From assembly GCA_025331435.1 (NCBI GenBank), contig JAIWNI010000084.1:57722-121721 (forward strand): a stretch of 64,000 nt of DNA. The letters are read 5' to 3'. The stretch comes from Choanephora cucurbitarum. Taxonomy: Eukaryota; Mucoromycota; Mucoromycetes; Mucorales; Choanephoraceae. The translations under genes were made by a program, and so were the position numbers. Under the pieces are notes generated by a model. It saw only the letters and a program-made list of their open reading frames with translations, was not told the origin of the DNA and ran no database searches. This document shows, piece after piece, positions 45,735 to 56,900 of this stretch. The stretch's first letter is position 1. Every line of letters starts with the position of its first letter.

Positions 45735-47975
45735 ATGCCAGATCCAAATATACCTTGGGCAAAGGTGGCCGAAAGGGGTCATTAGTTGCGTGTTCCACCA
45801 TCTTCCAGATCTCACTATCAGGACAGTACCGTCAAGTACGTTCCCAGAGATCATCTTTCAAAAAACCAGATTTTGAAATAGAGCTTTTGAACTGCAGAGC
45901 TGCGGGTATTGTTCATCAAACATTGACTACCGGATCAGTTATATTTAAGTTCTCTTCAGGGCACTTTCGCCAACCATTTGGAGGCTATTGATACCGAACT
46001 TGACCCTGTGAAGGGCTTTCAACACCTCAGTGGGTTTACTCCCAACCCCTCTAAAGGTACTATGCTGATTGAGGCACGTTTTGAATCGACTGAGTCTCGC
46101 GATCGTGCCATTCAGACTGGTTTAGTTGTAGGTGACGTGACTTTTAGGGGGTACTGCTAGCTCTTCTGACACCAACTTCTTTGTCCACGTTGCTATAAAC
46201 GTAATTAACATCCCGACAAAAGCGGGGCTCTTTAATCAGGTTGAGTGAATCATTGGCTCACTATGGTACAGTTCATCAGATCAAAAAGTACACTGGCAGG
46301 GATTGTCCTAAATTTGAGGATCAGATTTGCTTCGGTTGTGGGGCTAAGGGTCATACTCGCCGCTTCTGTGGTAAACAAAAAGAAAAACGAGTCGAGTCCG
46401 TTACTGAGGCTGACATGTTAGATGAGTACATTCAGCTAAGAAATCAAGCAAAGGAGACAGTAAGAGTTAGGGCAACAGCGGGCCTCTGATGAGTCTCAAC
46501 AACCGACGATTCACTCGAGCATCCCAGATGGTACAATAGTCGCTTTATTTAAGAGTGTGTATCCTCTTGAGAAATACACCCTTATATTGAGCATAAATCA
46601 AACACTCTTAGATCGAGCGACTACTGTACCTCGGCCTCCAGGTATGAGTCAGATTCAGTAGCTCTCGAAATGAGAGGAGTTGAGTTGGTTATTCCAGAGC
46701 CATCTATCTCTGGTGGAAAGACTAGACTACCATCCATTATGGACGTGGACTCTAGTGAGGACGATTCGGATCAGCTTCCGCCCATACTTGATGAAGGCCT
46801 CAGGCCATTATGGGTCGTTCCACCATCCGTATAGGCTCTTTAAATGCTCGCAGCATTTTCAAAGAGTCTCATCCTGAACTGCGAAAGTCATTCCTTACAC
46901 ACTCAAAATCACGCCCCCCTATCTCTCGACATCCTCTGTTTACAAGATGTACTTCCTGTTTAAGCACTCTCCTTCACTCATACTCATCAACATAAGTTTC
47001 GCACTTACCTTTTTCCCCAACGCCTCATCTCACGCCACATGGGCATACAGCCATTATAGGCCCTAAATCAAACACTAAACCATCAGGAATTCTCAAACTT
47101 ACCTCGATGGACGTTGCACCTTTGTTTCTAATATGGATGCACATGACCACACGGTTGGCTCGATTCTTAACCTTTATATTCTCCCTGCACATGGAGAATG
47201 GTTTTTATTCTTCGATTCCCTTTGAATGGAGGTGCCCTTTTCTCACCTGCGCATGCAGCCGCCATCCCCTCTTTCATCCTGGGCGACTTTAACTCCAACC
47301 TGAAGGACCCCAGTTTTCAAAACCATGTTTTTGTAGAGCCCTGGGTGGAGTGGTTAAATGCACATTACGCTAACTGATTTCCCTGAAGCTCTTCCCATCT
47401 ACACTAGTGCAGCCAATCATAATACTCGTAAGACCATTGATTACATTTTCGTGGACAAATTATGGGTGCCCTACACGAGTAATGCTCAGATTCACCACCT
47501 ACCCTCTACGTGAACTAATTATAGTCTTTTGACAATGGATATCAGCACTTTGGAGATAGATAACGACCCTGGAGCCTAGAGGCTTGATCCCACTCTCCTA
47601 CTAGATCCACGCTTTGTCTAGCTTCTCAGTGCATCCGTAGATACTTTTTATTAATCAAATTGACTTTGAGGCATTTCATATCTCCGTGACCAGCCCTCCT
47701 GCCACGCCACCTGTCCCGTTTGTAGCTTCTATTGCTACAACGAGACACAGAGTGTGGGAGTCTTTTAAACTTCTTCTCCAAAATATGGCTAAATCTTACT
47801 CTCGCCATTCGAAAGCCCCTTCTCAACACATTCTTTCTTGCCTACAGCTTGAACGTAACGACTTGCTGGTCAGCGTCTCTTCATCTGAATCATATAATGC
47901 TGCACATTTGTCTCGTCTACAGCAACTGAATACTGCAACCGAAGCTTTAGTTGAGAAAGAGACTGCCCAATAAAG
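45735..47975 (+). pseudogene. Degenerate non-LTR (LINE-type) retrotransposon relic
   Basis: A series of short broken ORFs in one direction. From 45735 an N-terminal piece starts MPDPNIPWAKVAERG. At 46328-46369 a zinc knuckle of CCHC type (CFGCGAKGHTRRFC) marks the ORF1/gag-like part. Around 46810 the phrase IGSLNARSIFKESHP, and at 47281 GDFNSNLKD, resemble motifs of an APE-type endonuclease. From 47686 a charged helical segment resembles the region between endonuclease and reverse transcriptase. The reading frame is broken many times and no reverse transcriptase core was found. It is therefore a truncated, dead copy. A short inverted-repeat element interrupts it at 46534-46626. Confidence 0.68.
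46534..46626 (+). mobile_element. Short inverted-repeat element (MITE), copy 4, internally deleted
   Basis: A 93-bp version with both ends intact (CAATAGTCGCTTTATTTAAG on the left, and GATCGAGCGACTACTG then TA on the right). The middle, including the central palindrome, has been lost. It sits inside the LINE relic, so it inserted after or during the decay of that element. Confidence 0.8.
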
Positions 47976-48103
47976 TCTATGTACAGCTACCAGACGGAGG
48001 GACTAGGGAGAGCGTAACAACAAGTACTTCTTCCGGCACGATTGAGATAGAAAACTCCCCAGTATTTTTCGTCTTTGCGCTCGTTGTAAGGACCACGCTT
48101 AGT

Positions 48104-48215
48104 AGTGCTTGTAATTTTAGGCATGTTGAGATTTGGGTAGTTATGACTGGATAACAAAAGGTTTATTGAAGTAGTGATCAAGAAAAGAAGAAAACTTTGT
48201 GCCACTGTATATTCT
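48104..48215 (-). repeat. 5'-end fragment of an unidentified transposon-like element, copy A
   Basis: About 110 bp nearly identical to the stretch beginning at 52521. On the minus strand it contains an ATG at 48124 followed by MPKITSTTKRGPYN, then a stop after about 46 codons. The start RGPY with basic residues resembles the N-terminus of some Tc1-like transposases. It looks like the upstream region plus the first codons of a third transposon family. Its right end, TTGTGCCACTG followed by TA, would fit an inverted-repeat terminus. Confidence 0.55.
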
Positions 48216-49001
48216 ACCATTGTCAAATAATACAAAGTTAACAGTTTTGTCGGAGACATCTTGATCGCACTAACTCAGGAACGTAACCAAATCATGTAGA
48301 TAGCATTGACATATCCAAATGTAAAAGCCTCTCGAGTATCGCTAAATGAAGACGACTACAATTGACTCATAATCCTTTTGTTTGTTACGTTGTTTTTATC
48401 ACAGTAATGAAATTGCTATGTAACTTTCAGGATAGAGTATTGTACTTCAACATTGATGAATCGATAAGTCGTAGACCATGCGGGCGCTTATAGTCAAAAG
48501 ATGTCAAGTAGATTCATTGGCGTGCTTTTTGGCAAACTAATGGAAATATTGAAGATGTGTCGTGCGACTTGAAAAAAGCGCTGTGATATATCTGATTTTG
48601 AACTATCAGAGAGTTGTCTTTATAGATAAAATGCTTTGCATAGAGATGTCTCGTCACTGTAGTTCCTGTCATTGAAAAGCCTCGGCAGTAAACAAAAGAA
48701 GATTTTGTTTAGATGGGAGAACCCTTTTAGTATACTGCTGCTAGACAGTGTTCATTCATGAAAAAAGTCTTCTCTCAGCAACGGAACGACTATTTTATTT
48801 TTGAGGAATTCGGTCTACATCAAATCTATGTGAATGGTCACAACATCTTTGCTTTTGTTTATGTCTTGTAAATGCTTTATGAAAGCTTTTTTTTTTAAAG
48901 CAACAACTACGTTAGAATGTTCTACTGTTTTATCTGTGTATTTGCATTACTTGGGGATATCAATAATTTATTTACAAGAGAAGGGAAAAATATATACATG
49001 C
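48216..49001. other. Gene-empty spacer between repeat copy A and the PD-(D/E)xK-like gene
   Basis: About 790 bp with no supported gene. It probably includes further transposon debris, but nothing specific could be recognised. Confidence 0.35.
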
Positions 49002-50405
49002 TTATTGCTTCTTTTGTTTCTTTGAAGCTCTTATTTGGTCTTTTACCTCCAAAAAAGGCAGAGTGAACGATGGTGAAGGGGCTTCTGGTTGGCTCTCGTT
49101 TCTGAAACAATGCAGCTTATAGAACTTGCTTATTTTGTAAATTGTTCTGATAGATGAGAGCAAAGCATCGAAATTTGCAATTGTTGTTGGCAGGGTGATC
49201 TCATCTAACAAAAACATAGTAAACAAGCCAGGTGCATATTCTTTGGTGGCATAGAACTTGATTGTCGGGCCCACACTACAGAAGCTTAGAAAGAATCTGG
49301 CCTTGTATTCGAGGAGGCAGAGTTTAGCATAACATGCTGTTTTCACCAAGTCAACCATCGTTGCTTCTCTGTTGCTTTTAGCGCTGCTTGGCTTTACTTC
49401 GCCCATCAGATTGGCATATTCTTGCGCCTGCTCCAAATATACATCCACACGATAATCAGGTCGACAGTCCATCGTGTTTTGATTGTTGAACGCTGACTTG
49501 TTAGAGCTAGTGCACAAATAGGACTTTTAGTATTACCATAATTTTTATCTTTCGCAATCAAAGACATACTTGTGGGGTACTACTTTCTTGGACTTTGTAG
49601 TGCTCCTAATAACCGGATGGATGAGAGCAGTTTGAACACACATCTCAATTTCTACATCTGCAAGTTCTTCCACGAGTCCAATCAAAGCCGAAACAACGGC
49701 ACCAACAGCAGCATCCTTCTTGTACTTTTTGCTTAGACTGGCGAGATCTCTAATAAGATCCCACTTGTCATAACAATCTTCATCGTCGCCTTCATCTTCA
49801 TTCTCGCTTTCGTCTTCATTCTCGCTTTCGTCTTCATCTCTAATCTCATCTTCGACACCAGCAGCAAAGTCAATCATAATTTTGGAAATATCACTGTATG
49901 CTCGCTTTGGCATAATGATACAATTATAGATACTTGTCAGAGAAGACAAAAGAGAGCCGAATTCTTGCTGATCCAAAAAGGGCAAGGGATGCTTCTTATC
50001 AACAATCATTATCGAAGACAGAGAGAGGATGTTTGCAAGATCTTTTTTATAATCAAACTTTTTGTTTGAGATGCTTTCGAAAGATGATTGCTGAAATGCA
50101 TTGAACTTGCTTATAATGCTGTCATTACTATTGTTTTCAACTCCCAGAGCATTTTTGCTCACCGTATTGAGGCTGTCCTTCTTTACAGCAAAAACGGAAA
50201 GCGCGCCCTGTGGCAGGTGGTCAAGGCTTTTCGAGCGCCAAGTCGAGGAAGCTGTTGTTGTTGTTGTTGCTGTTGTTTGCTTGGTGGAAGATGAGGGCGC
50301 GAACAAATCTTCAGACAAAGAAAACAATCTTTTCCAGTCCACAGCTTGTTTGTCACATAGCAATTTCTTTCTGTGCGCCAATTCTGGCTTGGCTTTCAAG
50401 AGCAT
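49002..50405 (-). CDS. Uncharacterised protein with a PD-(D/E)xK-like motif, cut at its 5' side by a Tc1 element
   Basis: Two exons (50405-49570 and 49506-49002) joined by a canonical 63-bp GTATGT..TAG intron give about 446 residues from the first in-frame ATG. The frame stays open upstream to the Tc1 boundary near 50455, so the true N-terminus may be missing. The middle holds an acidic run (DESENEDESENEDEGDDED). In the C-terminal exon, MDCRPDYRVDVYL followed 15 residues later by MGEVKPSS resembles the Asp...Glu-x-Lys core of PD-(D/E)xK nucleases. That match is only a motif. I recall no characterised homologue; multi-copy Mucorales proteins with a GEVKP-like segment are possible relatives (from memory). 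It could be a host gene or transposon cargo. Confidence 0.5.
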
Positions 50406-50494
50406 TTCTTCATATCTTTTTGCCCAGCTTGAAGCCAAAGCTTCAGCGGACTTATACAGTCATACCGAATAAATCTACATACAATTTTTATATA

Positions 50495-51171
50495 CAGTGT
50501 GAACGGAAATAAGTTGCGGATCTTAAATTTAATAAGTACCTTACACCATAAAGGATGTTCGTCATAGTCTTGTTCTTGAAACACCTAGAGTATGCTCCTA
50601 CATGGCATGGAGCATTGTCTTCCTACAATATGTAGTCAATGTTGGTCTTCCCAGACTCTTTTTCAATCCAAGGAAGGCAACAATCAACCAAACATTGAAC
50701 AAATACTTTCGATCAATTGATCCATCTTGTACCACAAGAGGGCCAACATCATTTGCATGAAAGCATCCCCATACCATCACAGAACCCAAGCTAAACGTGA
50801 GTCTTTATGTCTGGGCTTCAGAGCTGGCTTTATTGTTGCGGCACATGATTTGAAGTTCATACGACCCAAGGCTACTCGAAAAGTGGTCAAAGAGACCTTC
50901 TTGCCAGAACTCAAAAATGACGATGTTGAGGTTAAGATCTCTGGCGATCTGAGCAATGTTGTTTTGATACATAAAAGTGCCAGCTCAACTACCATAACCA
51001 TATTCGGAAAGATGCTTGATAGCTTCTTTGGATGCAGGAACAATTGTCGAAGTGCTTATTTTCGTATGTTTATTAAGAAAAGAGTGATGAAAAGACTAAC
51101 AAAGAACAACAATGGGTTACGTGTTCAAATCGCGGAGTTTATAAATCCGCAGCTTATTTCGGTTCATACTG
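50495..51171 (-). mobile_element. Internally deleted Tc1/mariner element nested in the larger one
   Basis: Inverted repeats CAGTGTGAACGGAAATAAGT (left) and CAGTATGAACCGAAATAAGC (right, inverted) border 677 bp. TA sits on both sides (50493-50494 and 51172-51173). It belongs to a different family from the outer element. It retains transposase pieces but lacks the middle of the gene, so it can only have moved using another copy's enzyme. Confidence 0.85.
50598..51043 (-). pseudogene. Tc1-like transposase remnant of the nested element
   Basis: Two minus-strand fragments. The first encodes VSLTTFRVALGRMNF...KPALKPRHKDSRLAWV, the HTH-to-DDE transition of Tc1 transposases. It runs directly into GSVMVWGCFHANDVGPLVV, a motif that normally lies about 80 residues further on, so a large internal deletion joins them. 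Frameshifts and stops follow. It is non-functional. Confidence 0.72.
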
Positions 51172-51283
51172 TATTTGAACAACCGATAAATATGACGTGT
51201 GTTGTAATAAGCATTGGAAACTCTGAAGTGGACCTCATACTCTCTAAAGTAGACCTCATACTCTCTAAAGTGGACAAAATGTA

Positions 51284-52431
51284 GTTCAACTCATGGCGTT
51301 TCAAAAAATGTAAAAAAAAAAATATCTTTTCATACTTTGTTGGGCCGCCATTGGCTTCCATAACTGCCTGATAGCGATCGGGCATACTGCCAACTAAGCG
51401 TTCTGCAAGCTCATGGCTGATCGTACACCAAATTTCTTGTAAAGCAACCTTCAGCTGATCAACATTACCGATGTTTGGCCTTCTCTCTTCGATGAGCTTA
51501 TCGAGAGAGCTCCACAGATGCTCAATCCGGTTGAGATCAGGGCTTTGTGGAGGCCAGAAGTCAAAGCGGTTGATTTGATGGGAGTCTTTCCACCGCGTCG
51601 CATACTTACCTGTGTGGCAGGTGGTGCCGTCTTCTTGTAGTATGAAGTCTTGGTCTCCTTTCTCGTTTAAATCAATGAACTATGGCATGAATTTTTTGGC
51701 CAAAATGTTGATGTAGGCATCCTGATCTACAGAGCCATCAACAAAGGCCAAAGGACCAAAACCACCTGCCCAAAACCACCTGCCCAAAAACTGCCCCAAA
51801 TCATGACACTGCCTTTTCCACACTTTGTTGTAGAGACAACATTATCAGCTTGGTATCTCTCACCGGCCTTGCGAATCACTCTGGCTTCTCGACGATAGCC
51901 CTTGACAGTGAACCGTGATTCATCCGACCAAATTACACGTCTCCAGTCATCCTTTTTCCAGTTGACCCCTTCCTTAGCCCAACGAAGCCTTTTCAACCTA
52001 TTTTCCTCTGACAGCTTTGGCTTGTGTGCCGCAAAGTAGGAACCAAAGCCCAAATCCTTTAAATACCTAATTAAAGTATCTCGATGGATAACAATTCCAC
52101 TTACTTTTGCCTCCATATTAATTTGAGTATATGAGGCAAGCGGATTGCGTCTCGCAATCAATTCAAGACTTCTTGCATCCCTTTCGCTCAGCTTCTTGAG
52201 CCTTCCAGGACTGGTACGTCCAATAGGTGTACCAGTTTGGTCGACACGGTCCAACACAATCTGCACAGTTGCTTTACTGAGCTCAACAACGTCTACAATC
52301 TTTTGCATGGAAAGATTTGCTTTTCTGAGATAATAAATGCCCCATAAAACACGCTCTTCTAGTTTCTCGCCACGCTTGGCATTCTCGGAAGCGGTTCCAC
52401 TGTTTGTTTTTTGTTGTTTTCTAGGAGGCAT
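51284..52431 (-). pseudogene. Tc1/mariner transposase with frameshift and stop
   Basis: Starts MPPRKQQKTNSGT at 52431. An N-terminal HTH pair (SMQKIVDVVELSKATVQIVL; TPIGRTSPGRLKKLS) is followed by DDE-domain motifs: VIWSDESRF, VMIWGSFWAGGFG, ILQEDGTTCHT, SPDLNRIEHLW and, near the usual C-terminus, GGPTKY. Two lesions are visible. A 14-bp tandem duplication at about 51763-51790 shifts the frame after GGFG. An in-frame stop lies near 51680, after KKFMP. The three acidic catalytic positions are present in the fragments. The C-terminus runs on into a 7-residue tandem repeat. Confidence 0.85.
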
Positions 52432-52520
52432 ATGTAGTTTTATAAAGAAAAGTGATAAAAAGTATATTCAAAATTCCTATAAAATTTTGGCCGTATGTAG
52501 ATTTATTCGGTGTGACTGTA

Positions 52521-52655
52521 GTGCTTGTAATTTTAGGCATGTTGAGATTTGGGTAATTATGACTGGATGACAAAAGGTTTATTGAAGTAGTGATCAAAAA
52601 AGAAGAAGATTAATTTTTTGACTGTTCGAAACAAAACCTTGTGCCACTGACTGTA
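52521..52655 (-). repeat. 5'-end fragment of an unidentified transposon-like element, copy B
   Basis: Second copy of the repeat seen at 48104-48215, longer at its outer end. An ATG on the minus strand at about 52541 begins MPKITSTT and is then cut by the right terminus of the Tc1 element. The outer end TTGTGCCACTG matches copy A. Confidence 0.6.
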
Positions 52656-53938
52656 CAGCTCTGTGTCAACTCTCTTTGCTCAAAAACAAATTAAATTGGA
52701 CTTGATTAGGGTAAGAGACCGAAACAAGCTTCTTAGACAGCACTTGTAAAGACAAGAAGAAAAAAAAAGGAGGGCAAGAGTTGATTGTTTGCTCCATCTG
52801 CAATCATCCAAGCAGAAACTGAAAAGCTCTCTCATACATAGCCAAAGTGCTTTCAGCAGAAATTGATTACATCCCTTAAAGAGAGAGGAGTATCTAAAGA
52901 GCTGCTTTCTCCTTACAAAAATACATACAGATGGTCTCACTTATTTTCTATCGACCAACATATCAATCCTTGAATGCTTTTTAAGCTAGACAACCGCATC
53001 AAACCCGAACTATAAACTTTTGAAGCGAATCGCCAAAGGGAGCAAGTTGCAAAATGTTGGGGCAGCATCGGCATTTGTTATAACTGAAAAACTACATGGT
53101 CTCATTGAGTTGAGATTAGTTATCAGTTTTACCAATTACTAAATAAGGTTCCAGCATAGTTTAATAATGGCTATACATAAGTTCAATTTGTGATTAGCCT
53201 TTAAAGTTGTAAACGCTTTGATTCTTTAACTTTATATGGAAAAAAAGAGAGGGGAAGGCAAAGTCGATCCCATTATTTTGTATCTAGCTATCCTAAACAG
53301 GTAACTGAAATGGGTTTAGATAAATTCATAAAGTGAAAATGTTGTTACCAGATGTTTCGATATCAATGCAATTAGTGCTCATTATTCTAGCCCAACAAGA
53401 TAATATTACAGATCTGTAGCAACATTCAATAAATCAACACCCCCTTTCTTCATTTAAGGCTTTTGAAATAATTCAGGCCATTTTTTAAGAGAAAGAATCT
53501 TCTTTAAGCCGAAGTATGGTATACATGTGATAGCTGAAGTATCTAAGAAAACAAACAGCAATAGATATTTTATTGAGTCCTGTCATGATGCTAGAACCAT
53601 AAGCAACCTAAATTTCTAGACCCAAAATATAGCCGTGACCTATATTTGCGTGCATAATCTCTAGTTCAAAACATTGGAATAACTACGCCTTATATTAAGA
53701 TACAAATTTATAGTTCACATAAGAAAACCGATCCACTGGCCTTGGGCAAGTACCAGTTGCTTAGCTTAGATGAATTGTCGAATAAGGTTGCAACTTGTGT
53801 TATTTTATTCTCAAGCATAAGGTAAAAAAGAGATTAATAGCAAAAACCTTAAAAGCTTTGTATTTCATACCTTTTCTCTTGCTGTTGTATATCTTTCTTC
53901 TTCTTTTTTTTTTCTTTTTTTTTTGGGCTGGTATCAGC
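52656..53938. other. Intergenic region upstream of the P450-reductase gene
   Basis: About 1.3 kb without a supported gene. A CT/T-rich tract at about 53870-53925 directly precedes the ATG at 53939, as in other promoters of the window. Nothing else is recognised. Confidence 0.4.
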
Positions 53939-56900
53939 ATGACCATGAGAGATAGTACTCCAATTATAATTGCTCCACAGGGCACTCAAAGCTTAGAAAC
54001 TGAAGGTCGTATTGTTTATGTTCACAATGAGACTAGCATTGATGCAGTCAAAGCAATGGCTCAAGACAAACTAGGGCTTGCACTTCCTATAAATCGAATT
54101 TTTCTTGAAAAACACGATGGTGCTGAAATAAACGAAATTGGTGTATTGAGACTTCAAAGAGTAGTCTATGTTCGAACAAAAGAGATAATCAAGAATGTCA
54201 TTCCAGGCCCTGTGCCATTGCCAGTTGTAGGAAATCTCTATAGTATGATGCCTGACATGTAAGAAGAGCAAAAGCAAATGATGGGCTTTTTAATTACTAA
54301 CATTTATTTCTTCTTATTGTTGTTGGGATATGGCTTTTCTTTTCTTTTAGTACTGCTGGGTGGAAGCGCCATTTTGAAACTTATGGAAATATTGTTAGTA
54401 TTAAGCTACTTGGTGAAGAAATGATAGGCACAAATGACCCAGAAATCGTTGAAGTTTTTGTCAAAGAGTCAGGTTTTTTTACAAAGAAAATCTATGGATT
54501 TCTCCTGCAAATCAAGGACTTTGCTGGAAACGGTTTGTTCACTTCGGATACAGATGACAGAGAATGGGAGTTAGCCCATAAGTTGTTGATGCCGGCTTTC
54601 AGTCCTCGAGCTATAAAGGCAAGCATGATGGCTCAACATCTTTTTTTTTTTTTACTTAACCTAGTTTAAATTAATTTTCTTATAAAGGCTTATCAACCGG
54701 AAATGGGTAATATTACACTTGAGACTATCAAAGTACTTGAGAATTATAGTCCTGAAGATAAGGTCGAAATACTCGCTTGGTGTACTAACTTGACATTCGA
54801 AACCATTGGACGTGTGGGCTTTGGCTATTCCTTTGATCTGATGGACATTGATAAACCTGCTCATCCATTCATAGACGCTATGGGCTATGGCCTCAACAGT
54901 GCTCTCTATCGTGCTCTCCAACCCTCTGTATTCAAAAGATTGCCTTTAAACAGCAACTATGCCTGGGAAAATGGGAACCGTCTGATGCAATCCATTGTGG
55001 AGCAAGTCATTAAAGAAAGAAGGGCCTCTGCAGATATGAATACTACACCAAAGGATTTGCTTGGGTATATGCTTCATGCTAGTGATGAGAACAACCTTAG
55101 ATTGACAGATGATAACATTCGAGATCAAGTGGTTACCTTTTTAATTGCTGGACATGATACAACAGCGAATACATTAGCTTGGGTGCTTTATGAGTTCAGT
55201 CAAAATTCTCATATAGAAGCCGAAGTCCTTCGTGAAATAGCCAATGCTGGTATCACATCAGATAAATTACCGACAGTCGAACAGATAAGCAGCTTAAAAT
55301 ACTTAGATAGAGTCCTGAAAGAAACGCTTCGGCTTCATCCTCCGTTGCGAGCTATAAGTAAAACATGCATCCAAGACTGTGTCGTTCCTGGCGGCTACAA
55401 AATTAGAAAAGGTCAAGTTTGCTCCATTTCTATTGCAAATATGCATATCAATCCCAAGGTTTATCCACAGCCATTAGTGTTTGATCCTGATCGTTTCTTA
55501 CCTGAAGAAGAACAAAAACGTTCAAGATTTTCTTGGTTACCCTTTAGCACAGGTCCACGTGCGTGTATTGGCATGGCTTTCGCCTTGCAAGAGGCAAAAA
55601 CAGCTCTTAGTATGTTATTGCATCGATTTAAGTTTTTTTACGGTAAGACAATTCCATAGTCCATGCAGTCCATTGACTCATGACTGCCTTATCGATTTGT
55701 AAATAGACGGACCTCCAGTCACGTATGATTTTAGACAGACGACAACAAAGCCTACTAACTTCTTTGTCAATATTCTACCTCGAACTGATTTTCCAACATC
55801 AGAAACGAAAATTGTCGCTAAAACCCCTTCAAGCATAAAGAAGGTTATATCTATGCCCATCTTCAGTCCTAGTATGCTTGATTCAAACACTACACAGCTA
55901 CCTAAAACTACCTTCTTGTTCGGTACTCAGACCGGTACTTCGCAGGATTATGCTTATCAACTTTATAGCCAAGCAAAGACGTATGGATTTAATGATATTG
56001 CTTTTTGCTCTATGGATCAATGGCTAGGGAGTTTCGCAGATAATCTGGCTAAACACCCAGCTGAAGTGAATCAGCAATTATTAGTGATCTGTACGGCCAC
56101 CTATAATGGATTTCCACCTGACTCTGCAGAAAAATTCGACAAGTGGATTAGTCAACAGACAGAAAGGAAAAACAAACAGTTGCTTGAGGGGATAACTTAC
56201 ACTGTCTTTGGTGTAGGCAATAAAAACTGGAGAACGTATCAAGCATTTCCAATCAAGGTAGATTCTTGTCTAGAAGCTCTTGGGGCCAAGAGATGTTTCC
56301 CTCTCGGAAATGGCGATGTTGATAAAGACTCAGATGCTGACTTCAACACATGGGCTGCTTATTTCTGGGCTTCTGTTCTCAGTCACCATGGTATCTCTGC
56401 TTCTATCGAAAAACCCGTTCTTCCTTTCAATACATCCTCAAGTGCACACATTCTAGAAAATCATATCAGGCTAAATCCTATCTCGCCTTCTGATCTCCAA
56501 AAGTACACATCAGCCAAAAATAATCACAATGGAAGTTTGAATGCCACCATGCTTGTAAACAGGGAGCTACAGAACACTTTAGGCGAAAAGTCTACTCGGC
56601 ATTTGGAACTTGATGTATCAACACTAGACCCTCTTGGTGAAAATCATGTCTATGAACCGGGTGATCATATAGAGATCTTTGCGAAGAATAGCATTGAAAT
56701 GGTTGAACAAGTGGCTTTGGGATTTAACCTCGATCTTGATTTTGCTTTTGAGATAGAAACTGAATCGGTGGAAGAGTGCTCTCCTCGCTCTCTAGCAAGA
56801 AATATCATAGGACCATGTACAGTGCGCAATGCTTTACTCTACTATGCAGATTTGCAATCTCCTCCTTCTCGTGCCATGGTAAGCTACTTTGCTGCTCAAT

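Larger units (their letters stand above)
50457..52518 (-). mobile_element. Tc1/mariner element with a second element nested inside
   Basis: Terminal inverted repeats CAGTCATACCGAATAAATCT (left) and, inverted, CAGTCACACCGAATAAATCT (right) extend over about 27 bp with one mismatch. Both lie next to TA (50455-50456 and 52519-52520), the expected Tc1 target duplication. Minus the 677-bp insert, the element is about 1.38 kb, normal for this superfamily. It carries a broken transposase on the minus strand. It interrupts the repeat that begins MPKITSTT at the right border. Confidence 0.85.

Noticed and set aside
51200..51290. 21-bp tandem repeat near 51225-51280 as a separate element
   Set aside because: It lies between the nested element and the transposase C-terminus and merely extends the transposase reading by repeated 7-residue units; too short to be an independent feature.
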